DNA of 64,000 nucleotides from Pyrocephalus nanus. Taxonomy: Eukaryota > Chordata > Aves > Passeriformes > Tyrannidae. The stretch is taken from the NCBI GenBank assembly GCA_038380795.1, contig CM076276.1, positions 14,832,001 through 14,896,000 of the forward strand, given 5' to 3'. Positions 24,388-35,682 of the stretch are shown one piece after another. Every line of letters starts with the position of its first letter. Positions within the stretch are counted from its first letter, which is position 1. Below the pieces are notes generated by a model. That model was not told the DNA's origin and ran no database searches. It saw only the letters and a program-made list of their open reading frames with translations. A program made the translations under genes and the position numbers.

Positions 24388-25087
24388 AGAAGGAGCCCTG
24401 GGAGGGCAGCCCAGCCCTGGGGCTGCTCCTGCTGCCATCCTGGTGTGCCAGCTCCCATGGGAACGGGGTGACAGCTGGGAAATGAGGTGAGTCCTGGGGG
24501 TTGTGGCATTTCTTTGGGTTGTAGGGAGAATCTGGTGTCGTGTCCCGGTGTTTGATCCCTGTCCTGGTGACCCAGGGCTGTGAGTGGACAGTTCCTTCCC
24601 TTCTCCAGTGCATGCAAGGGCACATTTCCACAGGGCTCCCTCTTATTTGGGGATGATTTTCCTTCCAAGCTGCTCCCATGGATCCAGCTCAGGATGGATG
24701 GAGGGAGCAGGAGGACCCTCACGTGCCTGGGGAGCTGGGGGGGTTTGAGGTCCCAGGGGACCAGTGATGGGCTCTGAGGGGTCATGGGAGGTGCTGGAGG
24801 GAGCTGGGAGGGTCCAAGGTCATGTGGAGTCCTGGAAGGTTCTGAGGGGAGCTGGGAGGGTTGGACAACCCCACTCCTGGCCACGGGAAAAAGCCCCTTT
24901 TAGGATCCCACCTCCATGGTGGCACCCCTCCCTCTGCCGGGGGGTCTCTGCCTTGGGATCCTCCAGGCAGATCTGGGGGATTTATGGGATTTAGGGAAGT
25001 CACTCTGCCCCTCAGCTGTGCTGCCTGTGCCCCATCCCGACCATCCTTCAGCTCTAATGGGAACAAACGGGGTGAGGGAGCCCCCCT

Positions 25088-25147
25088 GGATGGGTGATGG
25101 GTGATGGGTGATGGGTGATGGGTGATGGGTGATGGGTGATGGGTGAC
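25088..25147. repeat. (GATGGGT)n, about 8 copies
   Basis: A perfect heptanucleotide tandem array, GATGGGTGATGGGT and on, ending GTGACAGAC. Confidence 0.97.
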
Positions 25148-25306
25148 AGACACCCCCCAGACATCCCTCACGGGCTGGACACCAGCAACAAACAGTGCTG
25201 GCCCCCCTCCCTCCCCAGTTTAATTAATTTCTTTTGCTTCCCAACCTCTGGGTCAGGGATAATGGATGCCAGACCAGCATTCCCATTCCTGTTTGCTGCT
25301 TGTTAA

Positions 25307-25358
25307 GCTTTTTTTTTTTTTTTCTTCCCCCCTTTTTTTTTTTTTTTTTATTTTTTTG
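25307..25358. repeat. T-rich low-complexity tract
   Basis: Two long T runs separated by CTTCCCCCC, followed by ATTTTTTTG. Confidence 0.95.
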
Positions 25359-27465
25359 AATCAAAACTTCTCTCTGCTCCTGGAAGATAATACCCATTCA
25401 AAGGCAGAGGGAAGGTGCAGGCAGGGGATTAAATTGGAAACGTTTCCCTGGGACAACATTTTTGAAAAGAAAAGAAACAATTCTTCGGAAGGGGTGGGGA
25501 GGGGGGGGTTGGGGGTGAGGAAATCGGAACCACATTGTGTTATCTGTTGACTGGAAGGTTCTGTGGAGAGGGTTTTTTTTCTCCCTGAGCTGTGCACTGG
25601 AAGGAAAAGGCTGTGGCATTCCCGAGGCAGGGCCGTAAATCCAGGGGAAGGATAACTCTGGATGGGGCTGCTCCCACATTTCTGGTGTCTTTGGAGAGGG
25701 GATGGGGACACAGGGACACCCTCCAGGAGAATCAGAGCCCTGACAACATCTCCACCAGCTCTGGGGTGCAGGGTTTGGGTCCATCAGTCAAAACCATGAC
25801 AGGCTGAATTCTCCAGGGACAATGTTCTTGTCTTGGCTGTGTTTTCCCGCCTCATCCCCTGACCTGGAGCCTGATCCCATCCCAATCCCTCCTGCTGGTC
25901 CAAGGAGGTGCCAGGGCTGGGAGGTGGCTGGGCTGCTCACCCCACATCCACCCTGGGCAGCTCAGGCTCCACCATTCCCGGGAGCATCTCGGGACGTTCT
26001 GGGATCAGAACTTGGATCAGAGTTTATTTTTGATTTTCATTTCCTAGATGGAAGTTATTGACCCCTGGGGTATTCCAAGTATATATATACTTAGTATAAG
26101 TGATGTATAAGTGACTTTTTTCCCTTTTTTTCAAGATTACAGGCTTTTGGAAGCTCGAGACCCCCTTGCAAGCCCAGCTGGGTTTGTGTTTTCACACGTT
26201 CTCCCCAGCTGGGGGGGTTGGATCCCACAACTCATCCTGGCTGCTCTTCCCCCCTAAAAAAGAGAGCCTCCCCAGGCTTTTTTTTCTGAATCCCACATAT
26301 AAATGTCTCTTCCTGTTGTTGCTGCTGGGGATCAGAGAGTGAGTGTGTACAGACAGATGGGTTTTAGCTCATCCCTGGCCCGCAGGGAATGGGTAAATGA
26401 TCAGCAATCGTGTAACTGGGGAAGCCCCAGCAGTGGGGTTTGGAGTGAGCTGGAGGGGATGATGCCCATGTTAATGGGGTGGTGGGGGAGAGGCTGGATG
26501 GGGCCATCCAGGGATTCCCAGAGGGTCTGGATTCTTTGATCACCTTATTACCCATCCCAAACTCTGAGTTTTCCCTCAAACTTCCTTGAGTATCAAGTGG
26601 AAGGAGTTTCAAGGTGTTACCAACATCTGCCCACCTACAGGCCCTCCAGGGAAGGTGTCTTCTGGTGGTGAGGTAGAAGCCTGTGCCAGGTCCTGGTGCA
26701 GGAATCACCAGGCATTACCCACAGTGCACCAACCCAGAGATTTCCTTATCCCTGCAACATTTCTGCATTGGAGTTCCTTATTTTAAAGTAGCCAAACTCC
26801 AGCCTGGGAGTTCCCCTTAGGAAATCCCTGTAGCCATGTGCATTCCCTGCTCCCAGCTGCTTGGAGAAGCTGGCTTTACTTTAACACATATTAAAGGAAA
26901 AAGCTCTTTTTCCTTCCCAGTAGATTAAGTTTGGCCAAACAATTCAGTGTGAACTGCTGGGCATGAGGCACAAACCTGTAGGCTAAATTATCCAGCTGCT
27001 ACAAGTTTAGACCAGCATGGGATGAATTTCAGGATCCTATATTAGTTTCCATTTAATCTGATTATTCTGGGCTGGAGGGTCTTCAGGTTATTGTCAGTCA
27101 AAAGAATCTTTAAAAGCTTCCATTTGCACTCAACTTTTCCCATTCAAAGTCTATTTTCATTATGGATCAATTTTAATGAAAAAATGCTTCTCCCAACTCC
27201 CTGCTTTTTTTTTTTTTTTTTTTTTTCCCTCCAGTTGGGGTTAAAATTGAAGCCACAATGGGATCTTGCCACTCAAAATCCCATTTTCCTGCTTTGCTGA
27301 GATTGTTGGCTGGGCTGGAGGAGCTTGGGCAGACAGTGAGGGGGCAGATAATTCAAGAAGGCTCCTTCTGAACTCCAGAGGTGCTGCCTGGTACCCAACC
27401 CCTTCCTCACTGGGAAAGCACTGAAGAGGCTTGGATCCTGGGGGGATTCCTGGCTCCAAAGTCTT

Positions 27466-27515
27466 AGAATCATAGAACAGAATCACAGAATCATAGAATC
27501 TTGGAGGCTGATGTC
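27466..27515 (-). mobile_element. CR1 3' terminal repeat fragment, reverse
   Basis: A tandem AGAATCATAGAACAGAATCA-type terminus, with several copies of the 8-bp AATCATAG/AATCACAG unit, followed by a short TCTTGGAGGCTG stretch. Only the element's very end is present. Confidence 0.7.
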
Positions 27516-27600
27516 CATCCTGCCTCACCCCAGGGATGTGGAAGGGGGAAAAAAACTGAGAAACATCTAGAAATAATGCCTATTTTCTTTTTTTAAGCAG

Positions 27601-27664
27601 GATTTTCCATGGGATGTGCCGGCCTGGACCTTCTGGAGCCCCAGGTGCCATCGGTGCTGCTCTG
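27601..27664 (+). other. Splice-bounded 64-nt segment, candidate exon
   Basis: It is preceded by a strong acceptor (TTTTCTTTTTTTAAGCAG) and followed by a consensus donor (CTCTG|GTAAGT). In one frame it reads RPGPSGAPGAIGAAL, a short Gly-X-Y-like run; other frames are also open. A CR1 begins 33 bases downstream. Evidence is splice-site appearance only. Confidence 0.2.
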
Positions 27665-27697
27665 GTAAGTGATGCCACTGAGGGTCAGGGGAGGGTC

Positions 27698-27912
27698 AGG
27701 GCGGGCATCAGGAGGAATTTCGTCACTGAAAGGGCTGTCAGGCCTTGGCAGGGGCTGCCCAGGGAGGTTTGGAGTCCCCACCCCTGGAGGTGTCCAAGGA
27801 AGGACTGGAGGTGGTACTCAGAGCTCTGGGCTGGGGACAAGGTGGGGATGGGGCACAGAGGGGACTCGACGATCCTGGAGGGCTTTTCCAACCTCAGTGA
27901 TTCTGAGATCCT
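27698..27912 (+). mobile_element. CR1-type 3' end, third subfamily
   Basis: It contains GGGCTGTCAGGCCTTGGCAG, CCACCCCTGGAGGTGTCCAA and CGACGATCCTGGAGGGCTTT, ending CCTCAGTGATTCTGAGATCC. It is closely related to the forward part of 43426-43570. Confidence 0.75.
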
Positions 27913-28130
27913 GGGGATGTGGGCCATGCCAGCCTGGCCTGCAGGGACATCCACATCCTGGTAACTGCTCAGTGCCCCAAATCCTCAGTTTGCTCAGGAG
28001 CTGCTGGCAGGTGAGGAGGAGGAGGCTGAGCTGGGGGATCATCCCCGTGCCCCGGCCGTGCTGCCAGGCACCACGTGTGTCCCACCCCATGGCATCAGGG
28101 GCTGCCATCCTGCTCTGCCCCCTTCTGTAG

Positions 28131-28366
28131 GTTGAGATTGGAGATTAGGGAGAAATTCCTTGCTGGGAGGGTGGGCAGGCCCTGGCACAGGTTGCCCAGA
28201 GAAGCTGTGGCTGCCCCTGGATCCCTGGGAGTGTCCAAGGCCAGGTTGGACAGGACTTGGAGCACCCTGGGCTGGTGGAAGGTGTCCCTGCCCATGGCAG
28301 GGGATGGAATGAGATGATCTTTAATGTCCCTTCCAACCCAAACCATGCTGGAATTCCATGATTCCC
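28131..28366 (+). mobile_element. CR1-type LINE 3' end
   Basis: A forward copy from GGTTGAGATTGGAGATTAGG to AAACCATGCTGGAATTCCATGATTC (terminal part), with the standard core. Confidence 0.85.
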
Positions 28367-29007
28367 CCAGCAAGCCGGTGGCCAGGACAAACCCCCAGCC
28401 CCATTTTTCCACAGTCAGTGGGATTTTTCCATGCCCAGAACACCGTGTTTCCCTCCCCTTTTCCCTGGCACAGGGATTTGGCTTCCTCTGCAGTAGCAGC
28501 TCGGGATAAGATTGCACATGGCCGAGCTTTTCCCGGTGCGTGCCGGGTGCTGGGACAACCCCACTACGATCCCAGCACCTGCAAGCGGTTAGTTACAATA
28601 ATAAATAAGTGATAGATTATCAAATAAAGCCTTGGCTTCGCATGAGGTCATCCCTGCACCACGGCCTGGGTCTCCCAGGGTTTTCAGGCAGCTTTCCTGC
28701 CGCTCCTGGGCTAAATACCTCTTGTATCAGTCAATAAAAAACTTGTCGAGATTAAAGAATCAATTAGGAATTAGCCAAAGGGGCCAAAGCGTAACCCAAA
28801 CATGCTGATAAAATCCAGTAGGTGATTATGGGAACGGTTCTTATTTCATTTCACTTTGGAAAGGAATAATTGCTCGTTATGGAGCATGGAACGACCCGAG
28901 CTGGGTATTTTTCCAGCTTTACAGGGAAGGAAATTCTGGTGGTGGGGTGACAAGTGTGGAGGGCTGAATGGGCATTTTTTGGTCCCTGATTTGAGAAGCA
29001 TCGTCCA

Positions 29008-29046
29008 CTGGTTGGACTTGATGATCTTGGAGGCCTTTTCAAGGCT
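29008..29046 (+). mobile_element. CR1 terminal fragment (short)
   Basis: A very short match, GGTTGGACTTGATGATCTTG followed by GAGGCCTTTTCAAGG, typical of the CR1 3' end. It is too short to classify. Confidence 0.5.
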
Positions 29047-30165
29047 GGGTTGGATGGGGTTTGCAGCCACAGACTCTAGTGGAGCAGGGCAGCTCTGGCA
29101 TGGGGGGTGTAACCCCAGGTGCTGCCCCAGGGCTGGTGCATTTAATTAGCTCGTTAATCCCTGTCTCATTGACAAAATTCCAGGGCCAGCTGCTGCCCCG
29201 GAGTGGGGTCTAAGTTGGAAGGTGGGATCTCAACGCTCCAGGTTTTAGATCCAGTTTTGCTCCCCTCAAAGTGTGGAAAGAGGCAAATCCCTTGGATATA
29301 AATTAACTAGAATTATTAGGTGAAATTTATCATTAGTAATTCGTTATTAATAATTAATAATAACGGAAATCCTGAGATACTGAGGCAGGTAACTGGACTT
29401 TGGTAACAAAAGGCCAGTCCCCCACGCTCGGTGCAGTTGTTCTCTCTCTTTGCCCCTGGAGTTGGACACGGCGGCCGAGAACTCACACCGGGCCAGCCAG
29501 AGATGACAAGGATGAGAGAAGCTGGGCTTTTCCCTGTCTGCAGGAAGGGAATGACCCTCTTTTGGGAATGACCCACCACGCACACAACCCTCACCCTGAT
29601 CCCACTGCGAGGAGACGCCTTGGCCGGACCCGGCCGGGCACGCCAGTCCCAGCTTGAGCCATCCCAGCATCCCTCCCGTCCCGCCATCCCTCCCGCTGCT
29701 CGTTTGCTGTCATTAATTGGTTTTTCCGTGCCAGCTGCGGCGGTGCCCGCCGTGTGCAGCTGTGGCTCGCGGAGCTGCCCATCTGTGCCCGCCCGGAGCG
29801 GCCCCGCAGCTGCGGCGCCTGGTACCGGCACCCCCGGCCCGCGGCATTCATCGCCGGCAGCCCGGGCGGGGAAGCTTGGCAGGGGAAAGGGAGGATGGGG
29901 AGCCACAGGAGGCAGAGCTCCAAACTCCCCTGTGGTATCCGCAGGCTCCGGGCGTGTTCCCTGGGGAAGGGCAGGATGGGGCCCTGGGGTCCCGTGGGGA
30001 TGGGGCAGTGCCGAGGGGACTCCTCGGAGCAGGAGGAATGAGCCGGGCTCCAGGGCCAGCTCTGACCCCAAGGACATCCCTTCCCAGGGAGAGTGGGGAG
30101 GGGGAGTGAGTGTTTAAATCAGCAGTGGGAGATGTTGGGGGGTGAGGGAGGGGGATTTCTTGGTG

Positions 30166-30232
30166 CCCTCGATGATCCCTGTGGGTCCCTTCCAACTGAG
30201 GGTGTTCCATGATTCTGTAATTCCATGATCTG
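30166..30232 (+). mobile_element. CR1 terminal fragment
   Basis: CTCGATGATCCCTGTGGGTC, then CCTTCCAACTGAGGGTGTTC and the terminal CATGATTCTGTAATTCCATGATC. Forward. Confidence 0.7.
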
Positions 30233-30880
30233 GGCTAAAGGCAAAGAGAGACAGGAGAGACCAAACTCTGTGAGTTGAGCCCTTTGGGTGCTTTGGGGTG
30301 CCCAACTGACTCTGGTTACATGCAATCCTGCCCAGGGCTCTGACCCCCTTTCCCCCTTGTCTCTCCTGCAGCAGCTGAAGGTCCCCACCATGGTCACCAC
30401 AGCAGCACAGAACGGCCTTGGAGTGAGGACTCAGGGATGGGCTGAGGTTCTCAGGATGAGGAGCTCAGGTTTGTCACTCCAACCTGCCCCACCTTCCCCC
30501 TCTGGCTCTGGCAGAGGCACCAGCAGACACCCAGCAGTGACACCACAGTAGGCACTGACATTGCTGATATTCTCTCTCCTTGGCCCCATCTCACCGAGCA
30601 GGGTGGAAATCAGGCACAAGGAACAGGGAGTGACCACCCCAACACCCCACCCACAGGTCCCTGGGCACGGATTTCCCCACCAGAGCCATCATAGGAGACA
30701 GCTCTGCCCCTGCAAGGTTGGACCTTCCCAGCGGAGAGAGGTGAGAGCCTTGGGGGACAGGGGGACAGCGGTGCCCACACCGAGTCACCCGCCTCGGTCC
30801 CACCACACACACCCCCAGAGGTCCTCCCTGTGGGATGCCCTGTCCTTTCCTGTTTACTTGTCCTGCTGGGAACAGAACAA

Positions 30881-32140
30881 TAAATAATTTATCGCCGATC
30901 GGTTGGCGCGGGGCCGACCCGTCAGCGGAGCTGATTTTCCCTGGCCAAGTGTCAGGGCAAAAGGCCAGGAACGCCGGGCAAGGGGAACAGGCACCGCCAC
31001 AATTATAAGATTAACACCTTGTTTGGTGGTCACACACTGTCAAGTGGTAAAAGATTGCTCTGGTTGGGCTCTATAGAGCATCGCTCACAAATTACCTTAT
31101 TAAGCAGGATCTTGCTCCTGGTGGCTCCTGCACCTGTGTCCTCAGATATTCCCATTCATGGTGGAGAGGAGGCCAACACTGGGCCGGGGCTGCGCAGCTG
31201 CAGGAGCATTATTCCCCCTTGCCAGATTTGCATATCAATGAGCCCCTGATTAATATTTAAAGAGCCAGCTGTCCGAGCCACCTAGGAAAGAAAAAAAGGC
31301 TCTGTGAGGTTTTTACTCATTTCATTATTTTTTTTAGGGATAACACTCGCTGCCCTTTTTTATGGAGCGCGCTTCATTTTTAACCCCCCGAATCTTTTAT
31401 TTGAAATTAAGAAAAAAAAAAAAAGTCAGGGAGAAAAATATGAAGAAGCATTAAGGGGTGATCAGTGAAGGAGTTGTGCTGCTCTCAATGCTCCTCAGTC
31501 CTTTTTGTGCCGCCGGGCGCAGCTGCACCGAGCAGGTTTTTTTTGGGAACAGGATCTGGGAGCACTGGGCCTGGGAAAAGGGATGGATTCCCCCACTCCC
31601 AGCTTCTCCCAGCTCCTGCCACGGGGCCGTGCCTGGTGCCGATGTCCCCGCGCTCCCGGGGGTGCAAGGAGCGGTGTTGTCCGTGGGGAGGGATGCTGGT
31701 GGTGACCCAAAGTCTTGGCTCCAGGGGGCTGATCGATTGAAATGCCATCAAAAAAACTGGGAATCGCTATTTCCCCCTGCCTCCCCGGTGCCCAGAGGTT
31801 TTGTTTCCAGCCCTAAAGGCTGTCATTTTGAAGGACCATTCTCCTGCCCTTTTTCTCTCCTGGAGCATTTGTCAATAATCCTCCGACAGCGGCAGCTTTG
31901 TTATCCCAACTAATTGGAGTCAAGTAGGGCTGCGAGAAAAGATCGCTCCCGAGCGAGCCCTGGGAAAAAAAAACCTGCAAAAGGATTTTAATTTTCAATA
32001 AAATATGCAGATAAGTAGAAATTACCAGCGGGGAAGGGGGGGCTGTGTGGATAATGGGGCTGCTCAGACGACGGGCGGCTCGAGGGGCTTAATGAGCGCT
32101 CGAGCTCCGGCGATGCCGCCGGCTCTGCGGGATGGGGGGC
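30881..32140. other. Repeat-free stretch with regulatory-like words
   Basis: Transposon-free. It contains TGTCAAGTGG (NKX2-like), ATTTGCAT (octamer), several TTAAT/ATTAA words, CTTTGTTAT (SOX-like) and a few CpG-rich segments. It looks more like non-coding conserved sequence than genes. This is inference from composition only. Confidence 0.45.
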
Positions 32141-33572
32141 TCGGATCTGCCCCCCACACCTGCACTTCTCAGTGGCTAATAGGTACTTCTGGGGGGGGTG
32201 GAGGTGAGGGAGATGTTTGTCTGCCCGGTCGTGCTGGGCTGCAGCTGGTGGGGAAATATTTTAGGTTGTGTTTTGTTGTATTCACGTACAAGTTGTAGGA
32301 AATCTGGGCATCCCTCCCCAGTGGGGTTGGGATTGCTCTGGGATGCTGAGGCTCTCAGGAGGCCAAGGATGGACTTGGACCTTCTCAGCCTGTGGCACTG
32401 TCCCAGCATGAGCCTGGTGGATGTGGATTTTGGCCAGGATGTTCCAGGCAGGGACGAGTGTTTTGTGCCATTTTGTGCCACATGCCCTGCCCGTGGCTGT
32501 GCTTTGCCTGGCTGGTGGAAGATGGTCCACCAGCTGGAGCAGGAATAAAAGTCCCTCCAGCTTCACTGGGTGCTGGATTTCTTGGCTTTGGCTGGGATTG
32601 CCCAGAAAGACTCTCCAGGTCCACTGGGAGCAGGTGCACCAAGGGATGATCTTTGCAAACGGGTTTTCAAAAAGGGTGGGATAAAATATTTCCCAGTGAG
32701 GGGCTGTTCAGCCCCTCCTGCAGTGGGGGGCATTCCCACAGGAATTTGCCCAGGGCCAGGGGTGGGAAGAACTGCTCCTACCCACATCCCTGGCTGGCCT
32801 CCCTGCAAGAGATGGAGGGCTGGAGGGATCCATGGGCCGGCAGGGAAGGGGATGCAGGCACAGGGCAGGCACTCCACGTGCTGCCTGCACGGTCTTGGTG
32901 CTGTCTCCATGCAGAGCAGGTCGGTCACACCTTTCCCAGCAACTCAGAGCACCTCCAGGAGGGTTTTGCTGGGATGTGTTTGGTGGCTGTGGCCCATCCC
33001 ACTGCCCCATGCCATCCCCTGGCGGGCAGAGGGGCGGGAGCTGCCCGAGGTCACCAAGGAGGTGCAGGCGGCTTCCCGAGGGCAGGATGGAGCTGGATGA
33101 GGCACTGGGGACCTGCTGCCCCCACAGCACCCCCCCTGAGCCCCCAGCCCCTTGGGGAGGGACAGCTGAGCTGTCACCTGTTGGAGCTCAGACGCTGCAG
33201 CTGCGCCTGCTTTGAACCCGCCGGATTAGGCAGCGGAGAGGGCCATGAGAGCACTTGTGCTCCACGTGCCAGGGCCTTCCTCCTCCTCCTCCTCCTGGTG
33301 CTCCACCAGCCCCACAGCCTTCCTGACCCAACTGCTCTCTGCTGCAGCAGGCACAGGGGGAAATGGAGGTGGGAACGACCTCTGGGTGAGGGTCAGAGCA
33401 CCTTCAGCCCTTGGGACCCCAGATTAAGGTCTGCTGAGCTTTATCCTTTCTATCCAAAAGCAGGTAAAGCCGTAGGAAATTAAATAGGTAAAATCATAGG
33501 AAATCCCAGGAGGGAAAAAAATAACCCTTTTTAATTTTGGGAGAGCCAGAATCTGCATGTGGACACATGGTC

Positions 33573-33651
33573 TCCCAGTTTGGGAAGGGTGTTCCCAGTT
33601 TGGGAAGGGTGTTCCCAGTTTGGGAAGGGTGTTCCCAGTTTGGGTAGACGC
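33573..33651. repeat. 20-bp tandem repeat, 4 copies
   Basis: The unit is GTTCCCAGTTTGGGAAGGGT, repeated directly with the last copy diverging (TTTGGGTAGACG). Confidence 0.95.
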
Positions 33652-33764
33652 TGTTCTGTGCTGTCCCTTTGGTGGTGACAGCAGAGGGTGGCTCGTGGTG
33701 GGTGGCTGTGACGTGTGGGTGCCTCTGTCTGCCATCACGACACGTGTTGAGATGATACCCCTGG

Positions 33765-33838
33765 CTCAGTGGGTGATGGATTGGTGTTCCCAGCTCAGTG
33801 GGTGATGGATTGGTGTTCCCAGCTCAGTGGGTGATGGA
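33765..33838. repeat. 29-bp tandem repeat, about 2.6 copies
   Basis: The unit begins CTCAGTGGGTGATGGATTGG and ends TGTTCCCAG. It lies about 110 bases after the 20-bp array and shares the word GTTCCCAG with it. Confidence 0.93.
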
Positions 33839-33876
33839 TGGGGACATTGCAGGGTCATTCTGTTCTATATGTTTTA

Positions 33877-33953
33877 GTGGGCTGGTGGTATTTGGCCAAA
33901 GGTTGGATTTGATGATTTTGGAAGTATTTTCCGTGGCTCTGTGATTCCATAAC
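33877..33953 (+). mobile_element. CR1 terminal fragment
   Basis: GGGCTGGTGGTATTTGGCCA, GGTTGGATTTGATGATTTTG and a degenerate CTCTGTGATTCCATAAC terminus. Forward and diverged. Confidence 0.6.
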
Positions 33954-35427
33954 TGAGTGGCCAGATCCTCCAAGCACCACCCCCAGCCCTCCTTACACAG
34001 CTCTCCTCTCACCTCTGTTTTCTCTTGATTCCTCAATCCCAAATCCAAACCCACAGGGACAGACAGGCCCATCCCGTGGTTTTCCAGTGGCAGCCAAAGT
34101 GTCCCCGTGCCCTCCCCGAGCCCATCACCAGGGCAGGACCAGCACCAAGGCTTGGCCTCAGTCCCCAGGGAGTGCAGGATTTGCCCTGTGCTTTTAAAAG
34201 CAAGCAAGGAATGGTTTGGGGTTACTTTTATACAAACAAAGCTTTCTCCCTGGACTTTTCCCCTCTCCCCGTTTCCCCACGCTCCTTTTCGGGCCGTTTA
34301 AGAGCCAGAGTGTAACATTAAGGTGATTTACAGCACCCCAGGAGTGGAAGAGCAGAGACTTGGGCAGGGTTTTTTTTCCCCCTTTTCCTCAGGTGAAAGA
34401 AAACCTCGATGTTAACTCAGGAGCCCTTGATTTACAGGCTCAGATTTACGAGTTAAAAACTGTTCTTGCACTCTCAGATCTCCTTCTCCCTGGGCCGTTG
34501 GAGTGCTTGTGAAAGGTGAGGGGTTTGACAGCTCCTGGAAACAAAAGCTTTTAATATCCCCTGGAGTGGGGGCTGTCCCAGGCAAGGGGAGATGCCAGCA
34601 GGGTTTTCCCTCCCTGCTGCAGATTTTACTCTCTCCAGGCTGGTCTTAACCACACAGAGCAGAAAGTTTGCTCGAGTTAAGCCGGGACTAATTAGCAAAG
34701 GCCGTTTCCTTGGTGCCCGTGGAGTGCCCTGGGATTGTCCCTGGTGGCTGGAGCAGGGCTGGGCTGGAGGCTGAGGCTGAGGTTGAGGTCACCCATCACT
34801 CCTGTGATGTTTTCAGACCCTTCACAAATTTTTTTGGACACCTCCAGACTTTCTGTCAGAACACAAGGCTGTGGGTCACCCTCTGGGTTTATTTTTAATC
34901 CCTCCCCTCCTCCAGCCCCCAGTGACAACCAGCATTTGGGGTCTAAACTAAACTGGCAGCGGCCTTTAAAATATAACATGCATGAAATACCAGGAGTAAA
35001 AAAGCTCCTCTTTAAAGCACATGTCATGCAGTGGCTTAGAGAGCTGGGGGATTAAACCTTCGTGGAGCTTGGGAAGCAATGCCAGAGCCCCTGCTGCACT
35101 TCATTAAAGCACATTTTTGACACAGTTTGCCTGATTCAATAACAATTTAGTTGACCAAGAACCCAATGGGAAGGGACAGGCAACTGTGCAGAATTTTGTT
35201 GTGTTTTCATTTTCAGCATTTTTTTCGTGTCACTTTGCCAGCTGTGCCCTGCCAGGGATGGCTGAGCCCTGCAGGATTCCCGTGTGTATCCCAAAAAACA
35301 ACTGAGATGGAGCTGGGGTCAGGATGGTGCTCCCACAGGGACGTTGGGGGTCACCACTATGCCCACCTCCCCATCAGCTTCTCTGCTCAACCCACAGCCC
35401 CACTGGCCTCCAGCTGCACCAGGAGAA

Positions 35428-35682
35428 GTTTAGGTTGGATATTAGGGAAGATTTTTTCATGGAAAGGGCTGTCCAGCCCTGGCACAGCTGCCCAGGGCAG
35501 TGGTGGAGTCCCCATCCCTGGTGGGATTTAAAAGCTGTGTGGATGTGGCACTTGGGGACGTGGGTTAGTGGTGACCTTGGCAGTGCTGGGGGAATGGTTG
35601 GACTTGATGATCCCATCAAGGTCTTTATCCAGAGGTCTTTCCCAACCTAAATGATCCCATGGTTCTGTAATTCATGATTCCT
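35428..35682 (+). mobile_element. CR1-type 3' end, second subfamily
   Basis: It begins AAGTTTAGGTTGGATATTAG, contains GGAAAGGGCTGTCCAGCCCT and GGTTGGACTTGATGATCCCA, and ends CCCATGGTTCTGTAATTCATG. It is the most complete copy of the subfamily also seen at 16208. Confidence 0.8.

Larger units (their letters stand above)
24388..27465. other. Intergenic stretch downstream of LMF1
   Basis: I see G/C-rich unique sequence, the heptanucleotide array at 25088, the T-rich tract at 25307 and no recognisable gene. A stretch at 26880-27200 is AT-rich and repeat-free, with a T20 run at about 27207. Confidence 0.7.
28367..30880. other. Intergenic stretch
   Basis: It contains a unique AT-rich block at 28580-28890 (possible conserved element), two CR1 scraps, a very AT-rich patch at 29290-29365, and a CpG-dense patch at 29580-29880. 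No gene recognised. Confidence 0.7.
32141..35427. other. Intergenic stretch
   Basis: G/C-rich, stop-poor sequence with long overlapping frames (for example 32653-33483), two short tandem arrays at 33573 and 33765, one CR1 scrap, and a repeat-free AT-richer part at 34180-35160. No gene recognised. Confidence 0.65.

Noticed and set aside
23838..24884. Longest open frame in the window (348 codons, reverse strand)
   Set aside because: No recognisable domain, Pro/Trp/Ser-rich chance-like composition, and it overlaps a 291-codon forward frame; the region is simply poor in stops because it is G/C-rich.
32653..33483. 276-codon forward open frame
   Set aside because: Overlaps several other open frames in G/C-rich DNA; no domain.
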